From Porites lobata (Eukaryota; Cnidaria; Anthozoa; Scleractinia; Poritidae): a stretch of 64,000 bases of DNA. The notes below the pieces were generated by a model, which did not search any database, was not told the origin of the DNA, and saw nothing but the letters and a program-made list of their open reading frames with translations. Location: assembly GCA_942486035.1 (NCBI GenBank), contig CALNXK010000160.1, positions 1,034,001 to 1,098,000 of the forward strand. Reading direction: 5' to 3'. Positions 1 to 11,323 of the stretch are shown here, piece after piece (positions within the stretch are counted from its first letter, which is position 1; every line of letters begins with the position of its first letter). Both the position numbers and the translations under genes were made by a program.

Positions 1-11
1 ATTCAACTTAC

Positions 12-711
12 CAATGTTTGGATTAAGCACACTTGTAACAGGAAATGTTTCACTCGTTCTTCTCGCGCGCGCTCTGTCCTTTGCCCTCGTCTTTTCGTCC
101 GCTAAAATGCTGTCGATAGAGAAGGATCCTTGAAACTGTTTGGGAGCAGCAGGATTGTGCAAACCATGTACGACGCCAGAGTGCGCTCTGACGGCTTCAA
201 AAGGAGCGGGCATCATTAGAATGTTTCTTTGCATATCGTGCATCCCAAACTCTCTAACGTCGTTTCGCGGCGAAATCTGCCCTGATAGAATGTTGTGGCC
301 TAACTCATTTCTCTCATCTCTTCTTTTGGGTTTTCTTCTTCTTCTTCTCCTGAACGTCCCATCAGCTAAGAGATAATCGTGCAGAGAACTAACTGTCCAG
401 TAATTATCCTTGCCCCAAGGACGCGCGGGGTCGCGCAGAATCTTAACAAAACACTTGTTGAACGACAAGTTATGCCGCACGGAATTTTTCCATCCCTGGT
501 ACGGGCCTCGAAAAAAGGCATAGTGCTGAACCAAATACTCGTTGATCTCCGTGAGTGTCAGTCTCTTTCCTGGCGAGTTTAAAATCGCGGTTGCGATGAG
601 CGCGATGTATGAGTGAGGAGGCTTTAAACGTTCAGTTTTGGACTCAAGAGATGGATCCTTTCTTTGTCTGGTTGAGGACGTTTCTAAGCCATCGCTGTTG
701 AGTTCTTCCAT
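12..711 (-). CDS. FOXQ1: Forkhead transcription factor, FoxQ1-like, first coding exon (partial)
   Basis: DNA-binding transcription factor of the forkhead family. Reading the minus strand from ATG at 711, the frame is open for 233 codons. It ends at a consensus donor (exon end 12, GTAAGT at 11-6) in phase 1, so the gene continues beyond the left edge. Residues about 30-125 form the winged helix: PPHSYIALIA at the start, recognition helix WKNSVRHNLS (74-83), then RDPARPWGKDNYW and a basic wing with six arginines (121-126). The LTEINEYL segment and the RDPxRPWGKDNYW segment are typical of FoxQ1 rather than FoxQ2. FSIDSILA (197-204) fits an eh1 Groucho-binding motif, suggesting repressor activity. 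The C-terminal part is rich in R/K. Assignment to the forkhead family is secure; the FoxQ1 subclass is probable and needs a tree. Confidence 0.9.
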
Positions 712-3700
712 GGCGCACTAACGATTAGCACTTCTTAAACACTCGACTTTCGGTCAGTCTCAGAATCTACTTTTCTCCTTCCTAGTTATGGAAAATCCTG
801 CTGCAACTAAGTGATCAGCGGGCTCCAAAGTTACCTCTACACCACCACCCACAAAGAATCAATTAATGTTTACAAACGTTCAACCCTGATCAATTAGGCA
901 AACTATTAAACAATGTACAGAGTAAAGCGGATTTAAACGCAACACTTTAACGAAGCCGATACAGCCTCTCAGGTGTATATAAGACGTCTCTTGGCACTCT
1001 GCGAGCGAGTTTCAAGTGGACGTTAAAATCCCTCTCGACAGACGTTTTACTCGTGTGCTTCGTGCTCCTCGCGCAGTGACGTTTGCGTCTGTCCTGCGTA
1101 AGCCAATCTTTTTACGTGGATAAGCCGTTCCAACTTTGGTTATCTCAGGTAGATCAATTGCTGTATGCTCTGATTTCGAGATAATTCGATCGGCGCCATG
1201 GTGCGAAACTGGTTTTTTTTGTTTTTAGTGCTAAACTGATCCCGGTAGCAATTCATCTTAATTAGTGTCAGTAAAAAGATTGTAGGCGACAACGACTTTC
1301 TTGAAAAGAGCGATATTTCAGCATTTCTCTTGACTATTGGCGCTCAAATGCTTGTTTAAGCTTCTTTATTGATTCAGGTAAAATATATTACACTCCCAAA
1401 CCGAGACAAGTCTGACAAGTGTACTTATTCTGCGCTCAAAAGACTCGGGGTCGGTTTTAGACCTACACCTTGGGCTCCGTCAGCCTCGCACTTTGGCAAA
1501 TCCAGCAAAGAGGTGCTAACCCGTTTAAAATCTTTAAACAAACATGTCCCTCAAGAACAAACGCCTGCAGAACGCTAAATACGTAACTTAGTATAAGCAG
1601 TATGTTAATGTCAAGTGAGCGAGGTTGAAAGACGTTCACGCAAGTTTACATTCTTGAAGAGCCGACTGGTTGGATCATGATTATGATGAATAAAACCTTT
1701 CCGCTTTCCGTCGGCAAATGAGTTTAAACAAACGTGACGCGCCATTAAAAAATATCATAAACTACAGCTTTTGTTATAGAAAAGGGGAGTTCTGTTTGCT
1801 TTTTCCGTTCTCGCGCACAGTTTGATTAACTTAAGGTTGGAGTGCACGCCACGGCGACTGGACACGCGTGACTCGCAGGACTAGCGCGAAGCTCCGTGAA
1901 TGCAGGGTAAACTTTCAACAAGATTTGGAATAAGTAAAAAGTTTCTTTTTGTTTTTGTTGTTAGTTTTTCATACTTCGCGGTATTAATAGCCTCAATCAG
2001 GCCTTATCAACCAATTACAGTCAACTAGGCCAGATGCCTCGGGGAAAATCGTTTGGCCATACTTGGCAAGTCTGTTTACTTGAAGAGCAAGAATCATGTA
2101 ATTAAGAGCTTTTTTAAACGATGATTTGAACGTACACAATCATTGAAAATCATCCCCTGTACAATGTGGCTGCTTTCAAGAATTGTTCAAGTAGCAGAAA
2201 ACAACTGGTCATAAATCTCGCATGCCTAGATTTGACATGATGAAATACCTCCCGATATTCTTTGTTTGAACGCTATCTTCTCGAGATGTGCACAAGATAA
2301 AGTCAAGAAACTCGAGATGTGGGGTAGAAATTATCGCTATAAGCAAAACGATCTATCAGTGTCATCCCGAAAATTGCTCTCAGCTGGAAGTTTTCCTTTG
2401 TGTTTCTCCGCTTTCCTCCGTTCTGTTAGTTTAGAATTCATTTATCCACGAACGATCTTTTGAAGAATTTTTGTTTAGCTTTTTCCAACCTGAACAAATT
2501 TGGTGCTTTGCGGGATGTAGCTTTTCACCAATGAAAATTTGACAGCCCCAACGTTTTTCTCAGCTGAGATTTCCAGAGTTTCATGGGACCTGGATTACTT
2601 TTTAATTATAATTGATCAAAAATAAGTTCATTTTCACAACTAATAATATATACAGTGTACTGAACACCTAAGGGCAGATTCAGTTAAACGCGGAAACTAA
2701 AGGACAGCGTCGAAGTACGAAAGAAAAATATACGCCAAGAATTATCAATTATACCCTATGAATTTAGAAGAAATACTCTTATCTCGAGGCAAGATGACAT
2801 GCTGTTTGCAGAAAGGATTGAAAAAAGCCGAGAGAGGTTGATCGGAGGTATTTTATTGCGTTTTTTTAAAAAGTGAACTCGAACACGCTGTAAGTTCTTA
2901 CACCTTTAACTCTGTCCGTGCTTCAAAAGAGGGTTATCCTTAAAAGTGCCATATCTTTCGGGTACGCTTGCTCTTTGTTTAGACGCCTTTTCATCATAGA
3001 TTATCCTTCTCCCTCCCAAATGATTACACTGATGAATCTAATCACAGACAACCTGTCTCCGAAAGTGAAGTTAATTCGAGAGGCTATTTAATTAAGGACT
3101 GATATCTTAAACTTGTGGTGGGCAGTTATGTCTGAATAGGCTGGAAAAATTCACTGATCTCGTCAGATGATGTCCGCCATTTTGGGCGCGATGAAGAGAG
3201 TTTCGAGCCTTTTCGTGACGCGGAAAATGGTGGCTTTTTAAATAGTGATCTGTAAGTTTATCATGAGCACAAATAAAAAGCAAACACAAATGGAAAGGAG
3301 AGAAAACAAAGATTCTTTACACCGCTGATAAGTTGTTCAGAGATCTGCGTCCAGATGAAGATGAAAAACGCATCAAATATAAAGTTCTTCAGCGCGTTTC
3401 AAGAGCTGCAGTTTTCTACTTACGAGTTTTGTCTTTAAACAAGCACGGATATGCAAAAAGAGTGGCGTTGAGCCGCAGTTTCACAGAGCCAGTTTCGTGC
3501 TTTGCATTCTATCAGCAAATGCGGTAATTAATTGCTTAGTCGTATCTTGATCATACGGGTTTGGGAACAAGAGATCTGCACTTGCACAAATAAACCCGCC
3601 TATTCTAACAGCACATTGAGATATATTAGAATACAGAATTGCTTAAATTTTTACTTGTAGAGAAGCTGACCAAGAAACTTGCCGCAAATACACCTGCCTG

Positions 3701-4085
3701 CAATAAATGTTAGTTTATGTTTGATAGAGCTGATAATTTCAGTTGTTTTTGGAATTTAAAACATTCGAAAAAAAAAAGAAATATTACTTCATCTTCGGAG
3801 TAAACTCTGAATAACGTTATCTCAAGCCGTTGTCTCACACTAAGTAGTTGTTACTTTCAAAAAGGTTGAAAAATCACAGTTTCGTCAGGAGCGCGATGAT
3901 TTGAAATGTGCTTGAAGTGTCATGTTTGGTTGAGAGACTAGGCATCTCCCACATTACTTGAAACGTTACATAAACGAAAATAGACTCGTTTAGCTTCAAA
4001 TATTCAGTGAAATGCGCACGCTATGAATGGTCAGAACAAGTATTTTATACTTTCACTGTTAGAATAACTACGGATTCTGCCTGCG

Positions 4086-4335
4086 CGCAATGCTTGTATT
4101 CTCGTACCACCCCAGGGCATTACAGACAATCGTGTGGAAGTCTAGGGAGCTGGAGTCCTTTTGCCTATTTAAGCCATGATTTCAGTCTCTTTTGTCAAGT
4201 AACCCCGTTCCGCAATGCTTGTATTCTCGTACCACCCCAGGGCATTACAGACAATCGTGTGAAAGTCTCGGGAGCTGGAGTCCTTGTGCCTATTTAAGCC
4301 ATGATTTCAGTCTCTTTTGTCAAGTAACCCCGTTC
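4086..4335. repeat. Two tandem copies of a 125-bp unit
   Basis: Copies run 4086-4210 and 4211-4335 and are nearly identical. Both contain GCAATGCTTGTATTCTCGTA near the start and CAAGTAACCCCGTTC at the end. Short open frames here are copies of each other and not evidence of a gene. Confidence 0.9.
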
Positions 4336-4553
4336 TTAGCCGGGGTTATAATTTTTGACCCTCCCACCTCCCCTTTGGCGACGCGTATCTCCCACTCCGT
4401 TCTCTGTCTTACGACCCTCTGCCTTTGCAAAATCTCGCTTCCCATAACTTAGTTTCGCGAAGGCAGTAAGTGGTTGTTATGACAGTGAAAATGGTTTACT
4501 ATCTCCATATAAAGCCCACTGCCTTCGTCCCGTGCTGTTTTTTCGAGTTATAT

Positions 4554-4948
4554 AGGCAAGAAACAAACGTCGTTAATCTGACGAGGGCGCGCAATTTACC
4601 AAAAACGAAGTTCTACCACTTTATTACATTTTGAAATGCAGAATTTGTGTCTGGCTGCAATTGAGGGCGGTTTGTTAAAAAGCCAAAATAGCTTTTACAT
4701 CTCATTTTGTATTGAAATGACAATATATAGAACAAAAATGGTGAAATTTAAAAAAATCATGGGATTTAGAACATGAATGACGCGAATGAAGGAATAAATC
4801 ACACTGCTGAGAGCCAATCAGATTGCACGGATAGCCAGTGATTTCAAAGTGGATGTAATAAAGGCAAGAAAGAAACGTCGGTAATCTGACGAGGGCGCGC
4901 AATTTAAGGCTAATTTAATGCAGTGTGTCTGGCTGCAATTAGGGCTGT
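4554..4948. repeat. Dispersed direct repeat, two copies
   Basis: A segment starting GGCAAGAAACAAACGTCG at 4555 recurs at 4863 with few changes. Both copies contain the stretch AATCTGACGAGGGCGCGCAA and then TGTCTGGCTGCAATT. The first copy has about 45 extra bases in the middle. This is probably an old duplication or two copies of one element. Confidence 0.7.
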
Positions 4949-4953
4949 CACAA

Positions 4954-5219
4954 TAGAGTACTAAAGTGATGACGTCATAAAAACCCTTCTAATTTTTTTG
5001 GGTCGACCCCAAAAAAAATTTTGAAGGGTTTACTCAGAAAACTCCATACAAACCCTATGGAGTTTTGTAAGCATAACTGGGCTACGATCTCAGAGACAAT
5101 TTGCCCCCAAATGCTCATTTTTGGCAAGTAGGCCTCTTGGGCATTGTCCTTTCAGAATATCCTGACAAATCCCATAATTTCAGAAATTTCATTTTATGAC
5201 GTCACACTTTAGTACTCTA
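4954..5219. mobile_element. MITE with CRE-containing inverted termini, TA target site
   Basis: Termini are inverted repeats of about 27 bp: GAGTACTAAAGTG at 4956 and its complement ending at 5217, each followed inward by TGACGTCATAAAA. TA dinucleotides at 4954-4955 and 5218-5219 flank the element, as expected for a Tc1/mariner-type insertion. Two further internal palindromes are present: AAACCCTTC/GAAGGGTTT with its centre at GGGTCGACCCC, and AAAACTCCATA/TATGGAGTTTT. There is no coding capacity. Confidence 0.8.
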
Positions 5220-5256
5220 TGGGGTTAACAGTCAGTCAGACGGTCAACGGTAAGTC

Positions 5257-5333
5257 TACCCTGGGTTCCAGAGGATATTTTTTCGTATCAATAATGATGA
5301 TTCGCGGCGAACAGACCTCCTGGAGCCAGGGTA
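5257..5333. repeat. Short fold-back element
   Basis: TACCCTGGGTTCCAGAGG at 5257 pairs with CCTCCTGGAGCCAGGGTA ending at 5333. A related TACCCTG...CAGAGG terminus occurs in the fold-back at 12880-13015, so this is probably a member of the same family. Confidence 0.6.
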
Positions 5334-5800
5334 GTGAGTCAGATGGTCAGGAGATTTCCGATCCAGTGGAAGTAGCCGCTTTGCAGCTACTTCTCTAGTA
5401 TATGGTCCGATCTTCGCAAAGAAAATACGGCCTTTAACCAGGCAATCAAAATGAAACACCCGAAAGCAATCCTGACCTTGTTGCACGCGGTTTCCCGCGC
5501 TTTTTAGGGCCGGCTGCAGTTATTTACTTTTGCCTCTGATTGGTTAAAAATGAATGTCTGACTGACTCCCCTACGATACGACAATCGAGAATCGAGTTCG
5601 CTTTCCTGTGCCTTTTCTGGGTCATTCAGACAGGATATTGGCCAGATTTCAACTTGTTAAGTTTTTATACTAGAAATATATTTATTAATGAAAAACTTGA
5701 CCGATTTTCCTAAAACGGTGGAAACCGGTGTGGATCCGCGCCTGGATCTTTCGTTAAAGTTATTTCCTCTTCCGGTACTTCAGCTCTATTGGGTGGAACC

Positions 5801-5808
5801 TTCTTCTT

Positions 5809-5839
<31 letters not shown>

Positions 5840-5935
5840 TTATTATTATTATTGTTATTATTATTATTATTATTACTACTACTATTATTATTATTATTAT
5901 TGTTGTTGTTATTATTATGATTATTATCGTTATTA
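5801..5935. repeat. (TTC)n/(TTA)n microsatellite
   Basis: A run of TTC repeats passes directly into TTA repeats with interspersed TTG and TAC units. The apparent poly-Ser/poly-Tyr reading frame through it is a product of the repeat. Confidence 0.95.
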
Positions 5936-6353
5936 AACAGCTAGTGACACGAGGAAATTATACTGGAGAAGTATTTGATGCGGCGGCTTTTTAAAAGAAC
6001 CGATTGCTTGGTCAAATTTAACTGTCTGTGTCGAAACTGTCCGTCCGCGGAGAAAGATCTCTCTTTAACTGATGGCTGAAAACGAGTGTTTTTTTTTTTT
6101 CAAGATTGAAAGTGGTTGCTAAAAAATCGATAAAAATCTAACTCATCTGATATGCGGACCAGTATGCAAATGTAAGGTGAGCGGATTGACACAGGTCATT
6201 TGCATAATCTTGGTGCGTGACTCTAATCACTGAATAGTGTCGAGTTCTTTCTTGTCTCGTTGACTCGCGGTCTTCCTTGTCCGCTTTGATCGTTCACCGT
6301 TTTTTTTGTAGCTTCAATTACAATACGTTGTTTTGTCTCAGTCGGCGAGAAAA

Positions 6354-9300
6354 ATGTCAAAGCTTGTTGTTCTCCAGAACTATTTTCTTTTGTGGATATA
6401 TTTATTACATATTTGTTGCGACGTTAGCAGACACTTTCATGTCTCAGCCAAAACAACGGACGGTTCACTTGGCCTTGAGGAAGTTACTTTCCCCCCAGTT
6501 TTTGTTCCATCCAGCGATCCTACTGTTCCAGCTGGACATCTTCAAATGTTTGGCCTACAGCGACCGCCAAACGGACCCGTGGTGGAGTACAACACAGTGC
6601 TAAAACCACAACAGTTCTGGGAAACTCACGTTAGTCAAAACCGACCGCTCGTGTTCCGTCAGGCGCTTGTTGATTCACCAGCGCTGAAGAAATGGACAGA
6701 CGAATACTTGAAGGAAAAGTACGGCGATTTAGATGTATTAACTGAGCTAAAAACTGAGAATAGAACCCACGGAATGACTTCGCGTATGTTGTTGGGAGAT
6801 TTTATTGACGTTTACGCGGATAAAAATCTTTATGTGGTCACAGTGTTACCAGATCCAATGAGGCAAGATCTGCCGGTGGGTTGATGCTTTTTCTTTGCAA
6901 AATGTGTTTGTGTCTTGAAAAGTGTTAACGAATAAGCTCTCGTAGCTTGAAAAGCATGCGTTTGGGGGTGAGTTAGTTGAAAAAACTCTCAACAAATTCG
7001 CGGGGACGCGTGTAAGCAGGCCAGAGGTGGAAAGTTCATTAGAAACTGCATTATATATGTACGAATATACCGTAGATAGGATTATTTTATTTTTTATTAA
7101 AAAATGCTGACTTCCATGAATGAGAGAGAGGAACAAAATACAAAGCGGAAATTCAATGGGAAAGTACGGCCAACTCGCCTGAGCGGTCTTGTCAAGGCAG
7201 TGCGTTACTATTAGCGCAACACAGCGTTTCAATTCTGGGGCAATGTTGTCACCATGTTGTTCTTTCTTTTGTTTCTCGTGCGTACAATTAACATAAATGA
7301 ATTTCAACTTGACCTGAACTTTCCAGCCACACCATCTGTACCCAGAGTGCCAGAGTAAGCCTTGGACAGGGTTGATTTCGAGGTGCCAGGGTACATTACA
7401 TAACGGTGTGCCTGCTTTTATAGGATACTGATCAGGCCCTAAATTTGCCTACTTGTAGCCGCACCCTCACCCCACAAAGGAAAAACGGCAACTAACCCTA
7501 ACCCTCAAAAGATCAGTTTAAATATGAATTGAACGAGACAGGGACTTTAAAAAGTCTGAATGAAATGAGCAGACACCTAACCGATACTTCTTCAAGCAAT
7601 TGTGTCCTCTCAACCCACTTTACCAAATAAAGACAACACAAACTCTTCGCTTTATATTCATAATTTTGTTGATTTTGCCGCTTCTGAAATAAGCCTGACT
7701 TACTCAGAGTGACTTGGTACCTTCTGAAAACACGAGACTATGTGAAAGACAAGCCTCTGAATTGATATGAAAAAGTTGTTCTTTTTAGGTGCTTCCCTGC
7801 ATCATGTGTGGCACTTTTAAAGACTTCTTACATGAACTAAACTTCTGGATGAGCTCAGGAGGAACGCGTTCCGTAATCCATTTTGATGCAGACCATAATG
7901 TTCATTGTCTGATCGCGGGCCGGAAAGACTTTATGATGATTAATCAGGAGTTTTCTAAATATCTGAATGTCACGCAGGTAAGAGTTAGACCAAACAACTT
8001 TACTTGTGCATCGCTATTTTGACAGAAGTCTCAGCCCTGTTTTCTTAACCTATTAAATTGCTTTCTTCCTGTGCAGCTAATGAAGTGAAAGAAAACAATT
8101 TGATTGGTTTAGCGAACTGAACAGAACCTTACCGTTAGATCCGGTTTCCGGCTATGTTCAAGTTAAAAGCGGTGTGCCAAAACTGAGGACATAATTGGTG
8201 GCTCCGACTGGGTAACTTCTTTTGCCATTTGAACAACAACAAAAAAAGATTTTTAAGAGAAAGTTAGATGTTTAAAGTGGTCTGTTGTTTAAGATTTTCA
8301 AGAACTATATTCTGTACGGCTTTACATTGCCCGGGTCTCTTATATTTTTAAAATTTTGATGAGTTTCAGCCTCGACGCTCTGATAAAAAATTGTACAAAT
8401 TGCCGACTGCACTTTCAAACTTAGCGAAATAGTGCACATCTACACCAGCAACAAGCAACGTTTTTTTCTTATCTTTTCAGCCTCCACAGTTTGGTTCAGG
8501 TTTCTCTATCGCGAATCCAGATGCGATTGACTTAAATCTTTTTCCGGATATTTCAAAAGTGGAATGGACTTACAGCACTTTGGGTCCAGGTGACTGTATC
8601 TATATTCCCTCAGGTAAGTATGCATTATTTAGTCTCAACTGTGTTTTCCTTTCAGTTTCGTCAAACCAACACCAAAGCTTTTACTCTACTCTGTCCAGTC
8701 AGACTCAAAATTCTGACCAGAGCCCGATGCACTTAAATTTTCCCGGTTTCTTGCCCTATTATAAAAATGATATACGATAGTCAGTGTTCAAAAACATGAC
8801 AATGCAATTTTATCGGCCGCATTCTGTATACCAGAGGGCGCGCGAATTCGTCGAACAGAAGGATTTAACGCAATTGCCATTTTTCATATTAAGAAAACAA
8901 AGCCAATGTACTTCATACGTTTCCAGGGCACATTTGCGATTTAGTAAGTGTTTTTTGGTGTTGTGAAAGCTGTTGTTGTTTAGGTATGTTGTTATGTGGG
9001 TATTACTTAGTTTCTTTTCAGTAGTTTTGGATCGCTCCCTTGTCCGTGCTCGCCAGCACCAAGGTTCCCGACTTAGTCAGGTCTCCCCGATTTTATTCTC
9101 TTTTGAGGAGCGTGGCCTTCCACAGCCAGTTTATAAAACCAAATCGTTGTTGGAAAGTGATAACAAGACCACATCTTGTCGCTACAAGAAGATTTATATG
9201 AATTTAACTCTCACTTTATGATGGTGGTACAGTAAATACTCGCTAATAAGAACCTCCTTTTTGAGAAAAAAGCAAAATAGGTTCTTTTATTTTGGGTTAC

Positions 9301-10881
9301 TTATTGGCGATTTGGGCTGAGTAGGTTCTTAATTTGGTTCTTAATTTTTGTGAGGGGGATAACAGATTGTCGATTACCAAGAAAAATAAATAAGCTTTAT
9401 TTATTCACAATTTTATTATTTTAACCCTAACAAGACTGATTACCACATTTATATACAGTTAACTTGTCGTTTATCATAATAACCCACATATAAGAACCTG
9501 CTTGATCTTGCTGGGCTAAACAGGCTCTTGTATTTTTGGGTACAAAGTGTGGCAAGCTTCTGCCAGCTGTTTACTGTACCACGCAAGGTAGGAGTTTTTT
9601 TCCCGTGTTAAGTTAGTACAGGTGTGTAATTTGAAATTTCTGCCATTTTACTGTCAGGCTATATACACCAAGTGCGCTCATATAAAGGTAACCGAACTAT
9701 TTCCGCTACAATGCTGTTTACGGCTTCGATAGACAACAGTTTTGATAACAGCAGCTGCGAGAATGAGACCTATGAGTACCGTCCTCTCAGCGAAGCTAAC
9801 GTGCATTGGACTTACAAGAAAGGAGACAAGACTATTGATATGGGCTATCAAAATGTTGAGACGTTCAGGCAGAGTATACTGGCCTCATTTGAAGTGAGTA
9901 GCCATCATACAGAGCAGTTAGGGACAGACCATTAGAAAAGTTATGGGGGCGGGCGAAGTACAAAAAAAAATATTCGCCCAAGGGAAAATTAAGTGAAAAA
10001 AATTCTCGCTCGCCAATTAATCCCAAAAAATATTCATGCTATGGCCTAAAAAAAATTCATACAAGGAATTTGATAACGAAAAATGATTCCTGCGGCTAGA
10101 AAATTCCCCTGTGGCTACCAGTACCGTAAATCCTCTATTAAGCCCACTTTCTAAGAAGCCCTCTTTTTTTAGGGGAAGAAAGTTAATAAGTCCCCCCCCG
10201 CCCTCTCCTCCCCCTTGTTTCTCTTCACCAATAAATGATAGACTGTATTAATCTTTTACGACTGTAAGACTTTGTGTGGACTGATTCGGAATGGTTTATT
10301 CACCAGCTGGAAGTACAGATTTGGTTTTGATTCCCGGCTGGTATGACCTCCAACCGCTGTACTTGAGCTTCTCCACTTCATTCTAGTTTTTTATTTTTTT
10401 ATTTTTTTTTTATGGAGAACTGACACCATCCTCTTTGCTAAGTTAACTTAGCCCTCCCCCGTCTCTATTAAGCCCCCTTCAAATGTGTTTGAAATAAATA
10501 ACTCCCGGGGGAGCTTAATAGAAGGATTTATGGTAGCTTCATTTCCCACAGAATGAAAAGTTCCTGACTGAGGAGCGATTTAAGGAAATCATAGAGGACA
10601 TGTTTGAAATGGACGAACACGATTTACAAGCGATACAAAGAGACACCAATAAAATCTACCGAGAGTTCCTGGACCCAAGTGGCAAAGGCTACGTTACTCG
10701 GGAAGAAATCAAAGCTCTTTCGCAGGACACTTTGAAAGAGATAGCTCGGCGTACGGAACCGCCTCACGGCCCTGTTGCCGGAGCTCCTGACGACAGAGGT
10801 GGTGCGTACAAGGCCAGTTTGGAGAAAGATGCTGACCAAAATGAGCAAGAAATTGAGGTTGAAGGAAAGGACGAATTATAA
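6354..10881 (+). CDS. ER-lumenal JmjC (cupin-8) oxygenase with EF-hand-like loop and KDEL
   Basis: Predicted Fe(II)/2-oxoglutarate oxygenase (hydroxylase or demethylase class); the substrate is unknown. Exons: 6354-6875, 7789-7977, 8481-8613, 9658-9893, 10552-10881, all GT-AG, giving 469 aa. The ATG at 6354 has A at -3 and starts a hydrophobic signal peptide (about residues 1-23). The metal triad is visible as HFD (H205, D207) and H285 in GYIHQV; K220 is a candidate 2-oxoglutarate ligand. DPSGKGYVTREE (401-412) fits an EF-hand loop. The last four residues are KDEL, an ER-retrieval signal. Several N-X-S/T sequons (NRT, NVT, NSS, NET) suit a secretory-pathway protein. Exons 3 and 4 join in phase 1 within IPS-G-YIHQ, so the JmjC core is intact. 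The specific orthologue is not recognised; known ER JmjC proteins such as JMJD8 do not obviously share the EF-hand. Confidence 0.88.
9225..9582. mobile_element. MITE with GGTACAGTAAAT termini in JmjC intron 3
   Basis: TGGTACAGTAAAT at 9225 and its complement GTTTACTGTACCA ending near 9582 form the ends. The interior has several copies of AAGAACCT and its complement AGGTTCTT. The same terminal and internal style recurs at 38293-38630 and 51734-52070. Confidence 0.65.
10131..10535. mobile_element. MITE-like element in JmjC intron 4
   Basis: GTACCGTAAATCCTCTATTAAGC at the left is mirrored by GAGCTTAATAGAAGGATTTATGGTA at the right, giving terminal inverted repeats of about 24 bp (shown here only in short form). 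The interior is C-rich and T-rich with no open frame. Confidence 0.65.
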
Positions 10882-11229
10882 AGAATAGTATCTTAAAATG
10901 TAAAAATAATTGCAATAGCATAAAAAGTAACCAAGACACCTTAGACCTAGGCCAAACGTCTAACTTTTCATGAGACGAACCAATCTTAGTGACGTGAGTT
11001 AAGTTCATGAAAATTTCGATGTCTGGCTCAGTTAAGTTCATCTTAATGAATTTGGATCGTCCAACACGTTCTATTCGTCTGTACACAGGCTAATTGATAT
11101 GATTCTCATGCAAATAACACTCTTTTGCACGTAACCTCGTTTTGGAGGCGAGAGTTTTTGGAAGTCGAAAATGGCGGTCTATTTTCGTGAATTTTGATCC
11201 CGTATCAATGTGTCACGAGAAAAGAAACC

Positions 11230-11323
11230 TAGCCTGTGAACGCAAAAGTATTTCCGGTCGTCGCTTTTCTCTACCCGAAAAGTTACTTTCCGGGTGAAGA
11301 GAAGTCGACGCGTTCGCAGGCTA
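11230..11323. mobile_element. Small Mutator-like fold-back MITE, exact 9-bp TSD
   Basis: The element begins TAGCCTGTGAACGC and ends GCGTTCGCAGGCTA, near-perfect inverted repeats. AAAGAAACC lies at 11221-11229 and again at 11324-11332, an exact 9-bp target-site duplication. Nine-base duplications are characteristic of Mutator-like (MULE) transposons. Confidence 0.85.

Larger units (their letters stand above)
712..6353. other. Intergenic region between divergent forkhead and JmjC genes
   Basis: No convincing coding exon was seen on either strand across this 5.6 kb. It contains a TATATAAG sequence at 976-983 (readable on both strands as a TATA-like element), a 125-bp tandem duplication, a dispersed direct repeat, a TA-flanked MITE, a small fold-back and a long trinucleotide microsatellite, listed separately. 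The two flanking genes are transcribed away from each other, so it probably also holds both promoters. Confidence 0.6.

Noticed and set aside
5688..5936. Frame encoding poly-Ser then poly-Tyr
   Set aside because: It is a translation of the TTC/TTA microsatellite.
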